From: Bifidobacteriaceae bacterium
Lineage (GTDB): Bacteria > Actinomycetota > Actinomycetes > Actinomycetales > WQXJ01
Length of the DNA stretch: 13,085 nucleotides
Direction: 5' to 3'
Assembly: GCA_031258055.1 (NCBI GenBank)
Contig: JAIRNM010000038.1
Coordinates: forward strand, 1-13,085
In this document: one piece after another, positions 7,101 through 13,085 of the stretch
How the letters are laid out: each line of letters opens with the position of its first letter
Position numbering within the stretch: the stretch's first letter is position 1
Notes under the pieces: generated by a model
What the model saw: the letters and a program-made list of their open reading frames with translations, nothing else
Databases searched by the model: none
What the model was told of the DNA's origin: nothing
Translations under genes and position numbers: made by a program

Positions 7101-7162
7101 GCCGGGTCGCGTGGCGGGCGGGGTGGCCTAGGCGGACGCGGCGGCAGATTCAGTGAAAACAC
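4109..7162 (-). CDS. UPF0182 family integral membrane protein
   Basis: About 1017 residues, the usual length for UPF0182 (Rv3193c-like). After a Pro/Arg-rich N-terminus come seven hydrophobic helices in the first third: IAWTIFILVLLAIALVA; LARIALFLVGLVVMGLIVWL; AMIIVPLVLGFFAGT; VLSMLMAAVALALVVAIV; IQLGLTAAVFCLLIAA; LILAFIAVFVAAMFVLAAW; LGLMVLSAIAVGWAYPALI. The family signature VWTEVLWFRQLGF follows TM1. A large, probably extracytoplasmic domain of about 600 residues follows. The C-terminus has an acidic Pro/Ser/Ala linker and a helical end (ALKNGDWDAYAQAQKELQAA). The molecular function of the family is not known. The start is uncertain: GTG 7162 gives VFSLNLPPRPP, typical for the family, while GTG 7189 adds 9 residues and overlaps a possible -35. 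Neither has a good ribosome binding site. It lies downstream of the Lon-like protease gene. Confidence 0.9.
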   Translation of the reverse strand: MFSLNLPPRPPRPPRPPRDPARKPIMRSPIAWTIFILVLLAIALVAASKVWTEVLWFRQLGFLNVFTTQWLARIALFLVGLVVMGLIVWLSMWIAYKSRPVYAPTNDSQEVAGRYRAQFEPIRRPAMIIVPLVLGFFAGTNASGRWEQVLLFLNAEKFGQKDPQFGLDLSFYVFQLPAIRFVLSMLMAAVALALVVAIVMNYLYGGIRADGGLKAGLTKPARIQLGLTAAVFCLLIAAQYFLDRYSMLSTGGEAKWDGALYTAVKANMPAKLILAFIAVFVAAMFVLAAWRGDWKLPATGLGLMVLSAIAVGWAYPALIQQFTVAPSQQEKEEPYIQRNIDATRTAFGLDDVEVTPYTATTDVGPGQLRSDADSTASIRLLDPTVVSPTFRQKQQNKQYYDFPSVLAVDRYEVDGEKRDTVIAVRDLKLSGIGASNSNWVNQHTVYTHGYGVVAAYGNTTDEQGWPDFYEGDIPSAGDLDVEEPRVYFGTTSPDYSIVGGSDEDKPVELDYPSDEAESSVVNTTYTGKGGPNVGSTLNKLLYALRFGSTNILFSGNVRPESQILYDRDPHDRVEKVAPYLTLDERVYPAVADGRIVWIVDGYTTTDALPYSQHQALDSVTADSISTQSGVAGINAVAARQVNYIRNSVKAVVDAYDGSVKLYAWDADDPVLKAWASVYSNSLTPISEISGDLMSHMRYPETLFKVQRTVLASYHVTNPESFFTGQDFWKTPNDPTATTNIQQPPYYLTMKMPTQEHATFSLSSTYIPQGDGADDRSILKGFLAVNSETGNQAGKVDEDYGKIRLLQLPQGLSVAGPGQVQNTFVSDPTVKSEIRLLQDQGTESINGNLLTLPMGGGLLYVQPLYFQASSGTQFPSLKKVVVGFGEEVGVADTLNEALNEIFGGDAGAEAGDSDVAKDPNLDTGDGDEIPIVPDDGASAGPSGGPSAEPSPSTPAPSASSTPVPPTGADFNQAVDGLLDAIDAANEALKNGDWDAYAQAQKELQAARDAVDAARQGDT

Positions 7163-7166
7163 GCCT

Positions 7167-7194
7167 ATAATCCAAACACATTTCGCCACCCCAA
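7167..7194 (-). promoter_or_regulatory. Weak candidate promoter of the UPF0182 gene
   Basis: On the minus strand, GATTAT (7167-7172) stands 16 nt after TTGGGG (7189-7194). The transcript would begin very near GTG 7162, so the mRNA would be leaderless or nearly so. Matches are partial and the spacing to the start is short, so this is tentative. Confidence 0.25.
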
Positions 7195-7252
7195 GATGAC
7201 AGCGACGTCCTAAGCCCCTGTTTGCACACCTGGTGGCGGGCCGACGATGCCG

Positions 7253-8461
7253 CTATCCCGAGCAGCCTGAGAGCTGATCCGCCTCACCGGAACGCAGGGC
7301 GGCTAGGGCGGCGACGGCATCGTCCAATGAAGACACCGCCACCACCCGTAAACCGTCCGGCTCGTGGCCAGCCGCTTCTTCGCAGTTGGCGATGGGCGCG
7401 AGGAAGACCTCGGCGCCGTCACGCTTGGCGCCCACCATCTTCTGGCGGATACCGCCAATCGGGCCGATCGTTCCGTCGGCGTCCACCGTGCCAGTGCCAG
7501 CGATCACCCGACCGCCGGCCAGATCATCGGGGCCGAGCTTGTCAATAATCCCGAGCGCGAACATTGAACCGGCACTCGGCCCGCCAATGTTCTCAAGGCC
7601 GAATTTCACTTCGACGGGGAATCTGAACTCGACCGTTATTCCGAGCATGGCCTTGCCTTCGTCGCTTTCGACAGTCATCAAGCTGACGGTCTTGGTGGCG
7701 CCGTCACGGCTGATTTCGAGTTCGACTTCGCTACCAGCGGCGACCTGGTCCATTATCTGTTTCAGGGCGCCGAAGTTCTCAATCGCTTGGCCGTTTACCC
7801 GCAACAATTCGTCGGCGGGCTCCAACACCGCTTTGGCCGCCTCCGATTGCGGTTCAGCCACCAAGACGCTGACCTTCAGATTCAGATACTCGAACGCCGC
7901 AGCGGCAGCGGCGTCCTGCGAGGACACCATCTGGGCCGCCGATTGCGCTTCGCGTTCTTCCGCTGATGAATGCCGGGGGTAGATCAGATCGTAGGGAACT
8001 AAAGCGTCTTCTTTATCGAAATAGCCTGTCACCAGGTCGAACAAACTCAACGAACCGGGATCGGTGCCAAAGGCACCAACGGTCGTGAGACGTAACTGAC
8101 CAGTGATTTCATGGCTCGGCTCCTGCTCAATCTGGATCAACTCGGTGCCGTTATCACTTCCCAAAGTGTCGTAGGTGGGGCCGGGCGTCTCAAGGATGTA
8201 GGGAACCGGCATGGTGAAAAGGACGGCGCCGCTGGCGAGAGTGGCGGTGGCCGCCGCCACGAGCGTAATGGTGCGCGGCCGCAGGCGCCGGTACCAGGCG
8301 ACCGGTCGGGGCGCCGGTTCGGTCGCCGGGTCTCCATCTCCAGGGTCCGTGACGTCAACTGGCCATTCCGTCGGGTCCGGCCGATCAGCCCCCCCGGCCC
8401 CCGGCGCCTCGGCTGGCTGGCCGGACGATATCTCGAAGCTCACCCAGCCATTGTCCCCCAT
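7253..8461 (-). CDS. Membrane-anchored PDZ / Lon-like serine protease (YlbL family)
   Basis: 402 residues. A Pro/Asp-rich cytoplasmic N-terminus (1-60) is followed by one TM anchor at about 64-84 (ITLVAAATATLASGAVLFTM). Then come an extracytoplasmic domain opening with PVPYILETPGPTYDTLG, a PDZ domain at about 195-265 (AVLEPADELLRVNGQAIENF), and a Lon-type proteolytic domain from about 270. The catalytic Ser-Lys dyad is visible: Ser296 in GGPSAGSMFALGI and Lys341 in IGGIRQKMVGAKRDGA. Related proteins (Bacillus YlbL, Mycobacterium Rv3194c) act at the outer face of the membrane; their substrates are mostly unknown. No clear Shine-Dalgarno precedes ATG 8461; GTG 8443 with GGGGGA upstream is an alternative start. 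It is divergent from the Zincin_2 gene and followed 63 nt later by the UPF0182 gene, probably as an operon. Confidence 0.9.
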   Translation of the reverse strand: MGDNGWVSFEISSGQPAEAPGAGGADRPDPTEWPVDVTDPGDGDPATEPAPRPVAWYRRLRPRTITLVAAATATLASGAVLFTMPVPYILETPGPTYDTLGSDNGTELIQIEQEPSHEITGQLRLTTVGAFGTDPGSLSLFDLVTGYFDKEDALVPYDLIYPRHSSAEEREAQSAAQMVSSQDAAAAAAFEYLNLKVSVLVAEPQSEAAKAVLEPADELLRVNGQAIENFGALKQIMDQVAAGSEVELEISRDGATKTVSLMTVESDEGKAMLGITVEFRFPVEVKFGLENIGGPSAGSMFALGIIDKLGPDDLAGGRVIAGTGTVDADGTIGPIGGIRQKMVGAKRDGAEVFLAPIANCEEAAGHEPDGLRVVAVSSLDDAVAALAALRSGEADQLSGCSG

Positions 8462-8510
8462 CGCGACGAGGCAACAGCCAGTGCCGGTGCGCGGGCTCGG
8501 GTCATTCGGT

Positions 8511-8519
8511 TGCTACGGT
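8511..8519 (+). promoter_or_regulatory. Extended -10 of the Zincin_2 gene
   Basis: TGCTACGGT combines a TGn extension with TACGGT, a common actinobacterial -10 form. It lies 23 nt before ATG 8543 in the 81-bp divergent gap. No convincing -35 is seen. Confidence 0.35.
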
Positions 8520-8542
8520 TGAAGGAACCGACAGGGGGAGCC

Positions 8543-9979
8543 ATGACCGAACAGCCCGGCGCCGCGGGGCGCGACCTTCCACCAGAGTTCATTGAGTTGA
8601 TCCGAACCTGGTTCGGGCCGAACGCTGACGAGGTGATCGAAGCTTTCCGCCAATCCGGGGTGGACTTGAACTCGCTTTTCGAGGCTTCCGGTATGGACGC
8701 CGCGGGCGTTGATTTCGGCGGCGTGATCAGCGAGCTCAACCGTTTGATGCGGACCGGCTCGCCCGACGGTTCGATCAACTGGGATTTGGCGTACGATGCC
8801 GCCCGCAAGGTCTCACTCTCCAAAGGCGCCGACCCGGTGATCGCCTCACGCTCAGCCGGATTGGTCGTTGAAGCCTTCAAGGTGGCTGATCTTTGGCTTG
8901 ACCAGGCGACTGATTTCACACCCGCTGGCAGCGATGCGGTCGCCTTGTCGGCCGCGGACTGGATCGAGGCGACCCTGCCGCGTTGGCGCCAGTTGACCAC
9001 GCCGGTGGCCAATTCCTTGACCAAAGCCATGACCTGGCTGATGAAACAGCACGCCGAGGAGCATCCCGGGGTAGCGGATGTGGCCCAGGGCGCCCAACGA
9101 ATGCTCTTGCCCATGATCGGCTCGTTGTTCGGGTTGCAACTAGGCCAGGCGCTGGGCCAGTTGTCGCGCGAGGTCTTCGGCTACACCGACACCGGCCTGC
9201 CGTTGGTCGAGCCGGGCGCAACTGCCATGCTGCCGGAAGTGGCTAGCACCTTCGCAAAAGACCTGCAGTTGCCAGAGTCTGAAGTTCGCTTGTTCTTAGC
9301 TACCCGCGAATCCGCCCATGCCCGCCTGTTCAAGCGGGTGCCGTGGCTGGTGGACCATTTGTACGGGGCGGTTGAATCGTACGCTTCGGAAATCACGATC
9401 GACCTGGGCCGCTTGGAAACCATGCTGGCGGACATCAATCCGCGCGACCCTTCTTCCATCCGCGAGGCGATTAGCTCCGGCCTGGTGGCGCCGCTGTTGA
9501 CCGAACGGCAGCGCTCCGCCTTGAGGCGCTTGGAAACAGCCCTGGCTTTAGTCGAAGGTTGGGTCGACGTGGTTTCCCAATCGGCTCTCCACCAGAATCT
9601 GCCAGACCTGAATTCTCTGCGGGAAATGGCCCGGCGCCGCCGGGCCGAAGGCGGACCAGCCGAACACACCTTAGCCACCTTAGTCGGCTTAGAGTTGCGC
9701 CCCCGGCGGGCGCGCCAAGCCTCAGCTTTGTGGCAATCGGTGACTGACCGGGTCGGCCCGGCAGAACGCGAAGCGCTCTGGTCGCATCCTGACCTGCTCC
9801 CCTCCTCAGACGACTTGGACCAACCAGAGGAGTTCTGGGACAGACGCCAGGCCCGCGGCCAGGCGGACGCCGCCTTGGACGCCGAAATCGCCGCTTTCCT
9901 CGACGCGCCGGACTCCCCCGGTTCTGCCGAGCCCCCGACCACGCCCGAATCCCCCGGCTCACTGGACTCTCAGCCGTGA
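8543..9979 (+). CDS. Zincin_2 (DUF2342) family putative zinc-dependent metalloprotease
   Basis: 478 residues, matching the actinobacterial Zincin_2/DUF2342 family (Rv3195-like). Seen: an N-terminal region with PADVDFGGVISELNRLM-like helices, INWDLAYDAAR at 78-88, the conserved membrane-free Gly/Leu stretch GSLFGLQLGQALGQLS (193-208), and the presumed metal-binding segment ATRESAHARLFKRVPWL (253-269, with Glu256 and His259). The second conserved block is LALVEGWVDVV (334-344), followed by TLVGLELRPRR (379-389). The C-terminus is a Pro/Ser-rich tail. There is no classic HExxH, which is normal for this family, and catalytic activity is poorly proven. The frame stays open far upstream, but ATG 8543 is chosen because AGGGGG lies 4 nt before it and family similarity begins there. 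It diverges from the PDZ/Lon-like protease gene. Confidence 0.88.
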   Translation: MTEQPGAAGRDLPPEFIELIRTWFGPNADEVIEAFRQSGVDLNSLFEASGMDAAGVDFGGVISELNRLMRTGSPDGSINWDLAYDAARKVSLSKGADPVIASRSAGLVVEAFKVADLWLDQATDFTPAGSDAVALSAADWIEATLPRWRQLTTPVANSLTKAMTWLMKQHAEEHPGVADVAQGAQRMLLPMIGSLFGLQLGQALGQLSREVFGYTDTGLPLVEPGATAMLPEVASTFAKDLQLPESEVRLFLATRESAHARLFKRVPWLVDHLYGAVESYASEITIDLGRLETMLADINPRDPSSIREAISSGLVAPLLTERQRSALRRLETALALVEGWVDVVSQSALHQNLPDLNSLREMARRRRAEGGPAEHTLATLVGLELRPRRARQASALWQSVTDRVGPAEREALWSHPDLLPSSDDLDQPEEFWDRRQARGQADAALDAEIAAFLDAPDSPGSAEPPTTPESPGSLDSQP

Positions 9980-10050
9980 CTCGGCTGCCCTTAGAGTTCT
10001 GCATTAGCCTCTCAGTCTGCCTGCAGCGGTCGCCGTAACCTGGGAAAGTC

Positions 10051-10082
10051 CGCAGGCACCGCCGGGCCGACCCGCGCCTGCG
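10051..10082. terminator. Hairpin between convergent Zincin_2 and truA genes
   Basis: CGCAGGC at 10051-10057 and GCCTGCG at 10076-10082 form a perfect 7-bp stem with an 18-nt loop. It sits 72 nt after the Zincin_2 stop and 30 nt after the truA stop, where a shared terminator would be expected. There is no T-tract. Confidence 0.35.
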
Positions 10083-10112
10083 CGAGCTCTCCGGCTCTCG
10101 GGGTGACGGGAA

Positions 10113-10952
10113 TTACAGGTCCCCATTTGGCAAACGGCGGACGCGGGCGCGCTCGGCCTGTTCAAGCACAGTCTGGTCACCTTCGGGATAGGCCACCGCC
10201 TCCAAGGTGAGGCCGTGGCTAGGCGCTAGCCGAACTTCGGCTGGGCGCACGCCGCTGGCCAGGACCTCGCCTGGCCAGGCCGGGTCGCGGCGTCCAGCGC
10301 CGACGTCCGCCAGAGCGCCCACTAAAAAGCGCACCATGTGGTGACAGAAGGCGTCAGCCTGGACGGTGATGTCGATCCGGCCGGGCCCAACCCGGTCCAC
10401 CGTCAACGCCAGCAGGCGGCGAACTGTTGAAGCTCCTTCGCGCGGCAGGCAGAAGGGCGCGAAATCGTGTTCGCCCAGTAAAGGCGCCACGCTGGCGGCC
10501 ATTGCCCCGTTCTCAAGTGCAACCGTCCACCAGATGAAACCCCTGGTCAACGGGTCTTGTGCGGAGCGCTGGTCGGCTATTCGGTAGCGGTAGCGCCGCC
10601 ACAGCGCGGAAAAGCGGGCGTCGAACCCGTCACCAACCGCGCGGGCATCCAAGACCCGCAGGTCGTCTGCCAGGATGGCATTGAGGCGCCGGGCCAAGGC
10701 TTCGGTGGCCGATGCCGCCCGCCCCGCCACCCTAACCAGTTCCGCTTCCGTCAAGTCAAGATGGGCGACTTGCCCGCGCGCGTGAACACCCGCATCAGTC
10801 CGGCCAGCCACTGTCAGGGGGACTGGTCGGCGCACAATCCGCTCCAACGCCGCCGCCAGTTCGCCCTGAACTGTTCTTAGACCTGGCTGGGCCGCCCAGC
10901 CGTGAAAACCGGCGCCGTCATAGGCCATGTCCAGCCTGATCCGCCCGCTCAT
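10113..10952 (-). CDS. truA: tRNA pseudouridine(38-40) synthase TruA
   Basis: 279 residues, the usual length. TruA turns uridines 38, 39 and 40 of the anticodon stem-loop into pseudouridine. The catalytic motif AGRTDAGVHARGQVAH is at 49-64, with nucleophile Asp53. The N-terminus IRLDMAYDGAGFHGWAAQPG and the C-terminal block ADAFCHHMVRFLVGALADVG are both typical. ATG 10952 overlaps the truB stop as ATGA, so it is translationally coupled and the last gene of the infB-rbfA-truB-truA operon. In many Actinobacteria truA lies near rplQ instead, so this position is less common. The identification is secure. Confidence 0.97.
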   Translation of the reverse strand: MSGRIRLDMAYDGAGFHGWAAQPGLRTVQGELAAALERIVRRPVPLTVAGRTDAGVHARGQVAHLDLTEAELVRVAGRAASATEALARRLNAILADDLRVLDARAVGDGFDARFSALWRRYRYRIADQRSAQDPLTRGFIWWTVALENGAMAASVAPLLGEHDFAPFCLPREGASTVRRLLALTVDRVGPGRIDITVQADAFCHHMVRFLVGALADVGAGRRDPAWPGEVLASGVRPAEVRLAPSHGLTLEAVAYPEGDQTVLEQAERARVRRLPNGDL

Positions 10953-12049
10953 ACGAACACCGCCAACGGCCTAAGACGCGCGTTAGGGCCGGTCCCGCTA
11001 GCGTGGGTGAGCAGAGCCACTAGGGACCCCTCTGGGCTGATCGCCGCGATCACATCAGCGGCGGCTCGACCGTCGATCATTTGGCCGTGGCTGAGCCGCC
11101 GGGTTTCCTCTGCCGTCAGTTCGCGCACCGGCCAGAGCAGCGAGGCCGCTTGGGCCATCGGCATGACCGCCGCCCTCAAATCAGCCCCCCGCACTCCTTC
11201 CGATGCCCCCAGCGCCGCCAGGGTGTGGGCCGACTCCAGGCTGAAGGGACCGACCCGTTGACGCCGCAACGCGGTCAGATGACCTCCAACCGCTAGGTCC
11301 GCGCCGAGGTCGCGCGCTAGGGCCCGGACGTAGGTGCCGGATGAGCATTCGACTAGCACGTCAAGGTCAAGAAAGGGGCCGTCTAACCGCCAGTCCAGCA
11401 GGTCGAACCGCCGGATGGTCACTTCACGCGCCTTTAGCTTCACTTCCTGGCCGTCGCGAACGCGGGCGTAGGCACGCTGGCCGTCAACTTTGATGGCCGA
11501 TACAGCGCTGGGTACCTGGGGCACACGGCCCCGCCACCTAGCCATGGCGGTCTCGACCTCCCCCGCTGACAAACCGGAAGCGACGCCCTGGTAGGTGATC
11601 GACCCGGCGGCATCGTCCGTGGTGGTGGAAGCCCCTAAACGAATCGTGGCCGTGTAAGTCTTGTCGAGGCCGACCAGATAGGTGAGCAGGCGGGTGGCCC
11701 GCCCCAGGCCCAGGACCAACAGCCCGCTGGCGAGCGGGTCAAGGGTGCCGGCGTGGCCAACCTTCTTGGTGCTGGCCAAGCGGCGCACCCGTGCCACGCA
11801 ATCATGCGAGGTCGGGCCAACCGCCTTGTCGATCAGGAGCAAGCCGGACGGCGCTGCCAGGGCGGCAGGAGCCTGTTGGACCGTAGGTTTCGATCGTGTC
11901 GGCGCGGTGGGCGCGAAGCTCCCGCGAGCGCAAACGCGGCCAGAAGGGGCTGGCGCTGCGCCCAGGGGAGGGTCGTCCGGCGCTCTCTCGGGCGCGTCCC
12001 GACCGGCGCCCCGCCCTACCTCAGTTCGGCGATCCGCTGGCGGCGCCAT
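10949..12049 (-). CDS. truB: tRNA pseudouridine(55) synthase TruB with N-terminal extension
   Basis: TruB makes pseudouridine 55 in the T-loop of most tRNAs. The conserved core begins at SGLLLIDKAVGPTSHDCVAR. The catalytic motif KVGHAGTLDPLASGLLVLGL follows, with nucleophile Asp104 in this numbering. Then come KTYTATIRLGASTTTDDAAG, QVPSAVSAIKVDGQRAYARV and CSSGTYVRALARDLG. The C-terminal part has the actinobacterial type ending (LSHGQMIDGR and on). ATG 12049 (MAPPADRR) is the only plausible ATG/GTG start before the core that does not lie deep in rbfA. It is preceded by GGAG at about 9 nt and gives 366 residues. That adds a Pro/Ala/Arg-rich extension of about 68 residues and overlaps rbfA by 29 nt. 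The frame is open further upstream, antisense-like within rbfA, and I do not use that part. Function is sure; the start is less so. Confidence 0.93.
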   Translation of the reverse strand: MAPPADRRTEVGRGAGRDAPERAPDDPPLGAAPAPSGRVCARGSFAPTAPTRSKPTVQQAPAALAAPSGLLLIDKAVGPTSHDCVARVRRLASTKKVGHAGTLDPLASGLLVLGLGRATRLLTYLVGLDKTYTATIRLGASTTTDDAAGSITYQGVASGLSAGEVETAMARWRGRVPQVPSAVSAIKVDGQRAYARVRDGQEVKLKAREVTIRRFDLLDWRLDGPFLDLDVLVECSSGTYVRALARDLGADLAVGGHLTALRRQRVGPFSLESAHTLAALGASEGVRGADLRAAVMPMAQAASLLWPVRELTAEETRRLSHGQMIDGRAAADVIAAISPEGSLVALLTHASGTGPNARLRPLAVFV

Positions 12050-12560
12050 CCCCGCTGTCTCCGGTTTGTCCGCTGTCTGCCGAAGTCTCCCCGGACTGCT
12101 CTTCGTCCGCTGCTGGCTCTTCGTCCGGGGCCACATCTTCGCTCGGGCTGTGCTTGTACGGGTCGGGAGACCCGGCGTAGCTCGCTCCGGCCGCGAGCGA
12201 GGCGATGGCGGCATCGTGCGCGGCGGCTTCGCGCAAGGCGTCCTCAATCCGGTGGACGCCTTCTGGCAACTCGTCCAACTGGAACTCGAGCGAAGGCGTC
12301 AGGCGCAAACCGAGCGCCTTGCCCACTTCCGAGCGAATCAAACCGCGAGCGGAAGCCAAGGCCGCGGCCGTCTCCGCCCGCGCCGTATCATCGCCGAGCA
12401 CCGTGTAGAAGATGGTCGCGTGATGCAGATCGCCGGTCACACGCACGTCCGTGATAGTGACGAAGCCCAACCGGGGGTCCTTGATACGGCCGGTCAACAG
12501 CCCGGCCACGACTTCGCGGACACGGTCCGCGACGCGGCGCACGCGCGGCGATTCGGACAT
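12021..12560 (-). CDS. rbfA: 30S ribosome-binding factor A
   Basis: 179 residues. RbfA is a KH-fold factor that binds the immature 30S subunit near the 16S rRNA 5' helix and is needed for late assembly, notably in the cold. The core is at 1-125: RVRRVADRVREVVAGLL, IKDPRLGFVTITDVRVTGDL and HHATIFYTVLG, with RLTPSLEFQLDELPEGVHRI toward the end. Residues from about 128 form an acidic Ser/Asp/Glu-rich tail of about 50 residues, longer than in many homologues and probably disordered. AAGGAG lies 7 nt before ATG 12560, inside the end of infB; the infB stop and the ATG share one base (TGATG). The 3' end overlaps the proposed truB start. Confidence 0.96.
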   Translation of the reverse strand: MSESPRVRRVADRVREVVAGLLTGRIKDPRLGFVTITDVRVTGDLHHATIFYTVLGDDTARAETAAALASARGLIRSEVGKALGLRLTPSLEFQLDELPEGVHRIEDALREAAAHDAAIASLAAGASYAGSPDPYKHSPSEDVAPDEEPAADEEQSGETSADSGQTGDSGDGAASGSPN

Positions 12561-13085
12561 CAGACCCGCTCCTTCTCCTTGATTTCGTAGGTTTCGATCA
12601 CGTCATCAACTTGGATGTCGTTGAACGACCCCAGCCCAATCCCGCATTCGTAACCTTCTCGCACTTCAGTCACATCGTCCTTGACCCGCCGCAACGATTC
12701 GATCGACAGCGATTCGCCGACCACGGTGCCGCCGCGCAGGACGCGCGCTTTCGAGCCGCGCCGGATAACGCCAGTGCGGACTATGCAACCGGCAATGTTG
12801 CCGAACTTGGAGGACCGGAAGACTTCCCTGATCTCGGCGCCGCCCAGCCTGACCTCTTCGTATTCGGGTTTGAGCAGGCCCTTGAGGGCCGCCTCAACAT
12901 CATCAATGGCTTGGTAGATGACCGAATAGAAGCGGACATCGACGCCTTCGCGGTCGGCTAGCTCTTCGACCCGTTCAGCGAAGCGGACGTTGAAGCCAAT
13001 GATGATGGCGTTGTCCACGCCGGCAAGGTTGACGTCGTTTTGGGTAATAGCGCCAACGCCACGGTGGATTACCCGCAGGTCAACG
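12560..13085 (-). CDS. infB: Translation initiation factor IF-2, C-terminal part (gene starts beyond window)
   Basis: The frame is open to the right edge and encodes the last 174 residues, starting [20 protein letters not shown]. The G domain lies outside the window. Visible are the end of domain II/III (C1; [40 protein letters not shown]) and domain IV (C2; [20 protein letters not shown] and [20 protein letters not shown]), which binds fMet-tRNA. IF-2 is a GTPase that brings initiator tRNA to the 30S and promotes subunit joining. The stop TGA at 12560-12562 overlaps rbfA. The internal GTG at 13018 is not the start. Confidence 0.97.
   Translation of the reverse strand, partial: VDLRVIHRGVGAITQNDVNLAGVDNAIIIGFNVRFAERVEELADREGVDVRFYSVIYQAIDDVEAALKGLLKPEYEEVRLGGAEIREVFRSSKFGNIAGCIVRTGVIRRGSKARVLRGGTVVGESLSIESLRRVKDDVTEVREGYECGIGLGSFNDIQVDDVIETYEIKEKERV

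Noticed and set aside
8111..8542. Extension of the Zincin_2 reading frame by 144 codons upstream
   Set aside because: This part is antisense to the protease gene. Family similarity, the ribosome binding site and the promoter all point to ATG 8543.
12050..12247. Extension of the TruB reading frame up to 12247
   Set aside because: It lies entirely inside rbfA in another frame, shows low-complexity Arg/Pro composition and has no similarity to TruB.
1..13085. CRISPR arrays, rRNA, riboswitches
   Set aside because: No regularly spaced repeats, no rRNA-like sequence, and no recognisable riboswitch core seen on either strand.

Overview
The window looks like a chromosomal piece of a high-GC Gram-positive bacterium (Actinobacteria). 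The main reasons are a UPF0182 membrane protein, a Lon-like PDZ protease and a Zincin_2 (DUF2342) protein side by side, an initiator tRNA without an encoded CCA and with C1/U72 acceptor ends, frequent GTG starts, and the strong GC bias. I cannot name the genus.

Left part, about 1-2745: an accessory stretch that reads like one end of an integrated element. From the right it holds a broken tyrosine recombinase pressed against the 3' end of tRNA-fMet. Next comes a tight three-gene minus-strand operon of unknown function: a 2-TM protein, a beta-rich protein resembling the FlgT C-terminal domain, and a 59-residue single-TM protein. Last is the 5' part of an AbiEi-like type IV antitoxin/repressor that runs off the left edge.

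Middle part, about 2746-9979: the initiator tRNA with a recognisable promoter, then an uncharacterised 269-residue soluble protein on the plus strand. After it come the UPF0182 protein and the PDZ/Lon-like protease on the minus strand, with the Zincin_2 protein diverging from the protease. This last trio has the same order and orientation as Rv3193c-Rv3194c-Rv3195 in Mycobacterium tuberculosis, so it is core genome.

Right part, about 10113-13085: a minus-strand translation/RNA-modification operon, infB (3' part only) - rbfA - truB - truA, in which each gene overlaps the next. IF-2 starts translation, RbfA matures the 30S subunit, and TruB and TruA make tRNA pseudouridines 55 and 38-40. Having truA directly coupled to truB is less common than truB followed by ribF, or truA near rplQ.

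The best candidate for something undescribed is the three-gene operon at 798-2027 in the island-like part. Its function is not established by sequence reading alone.
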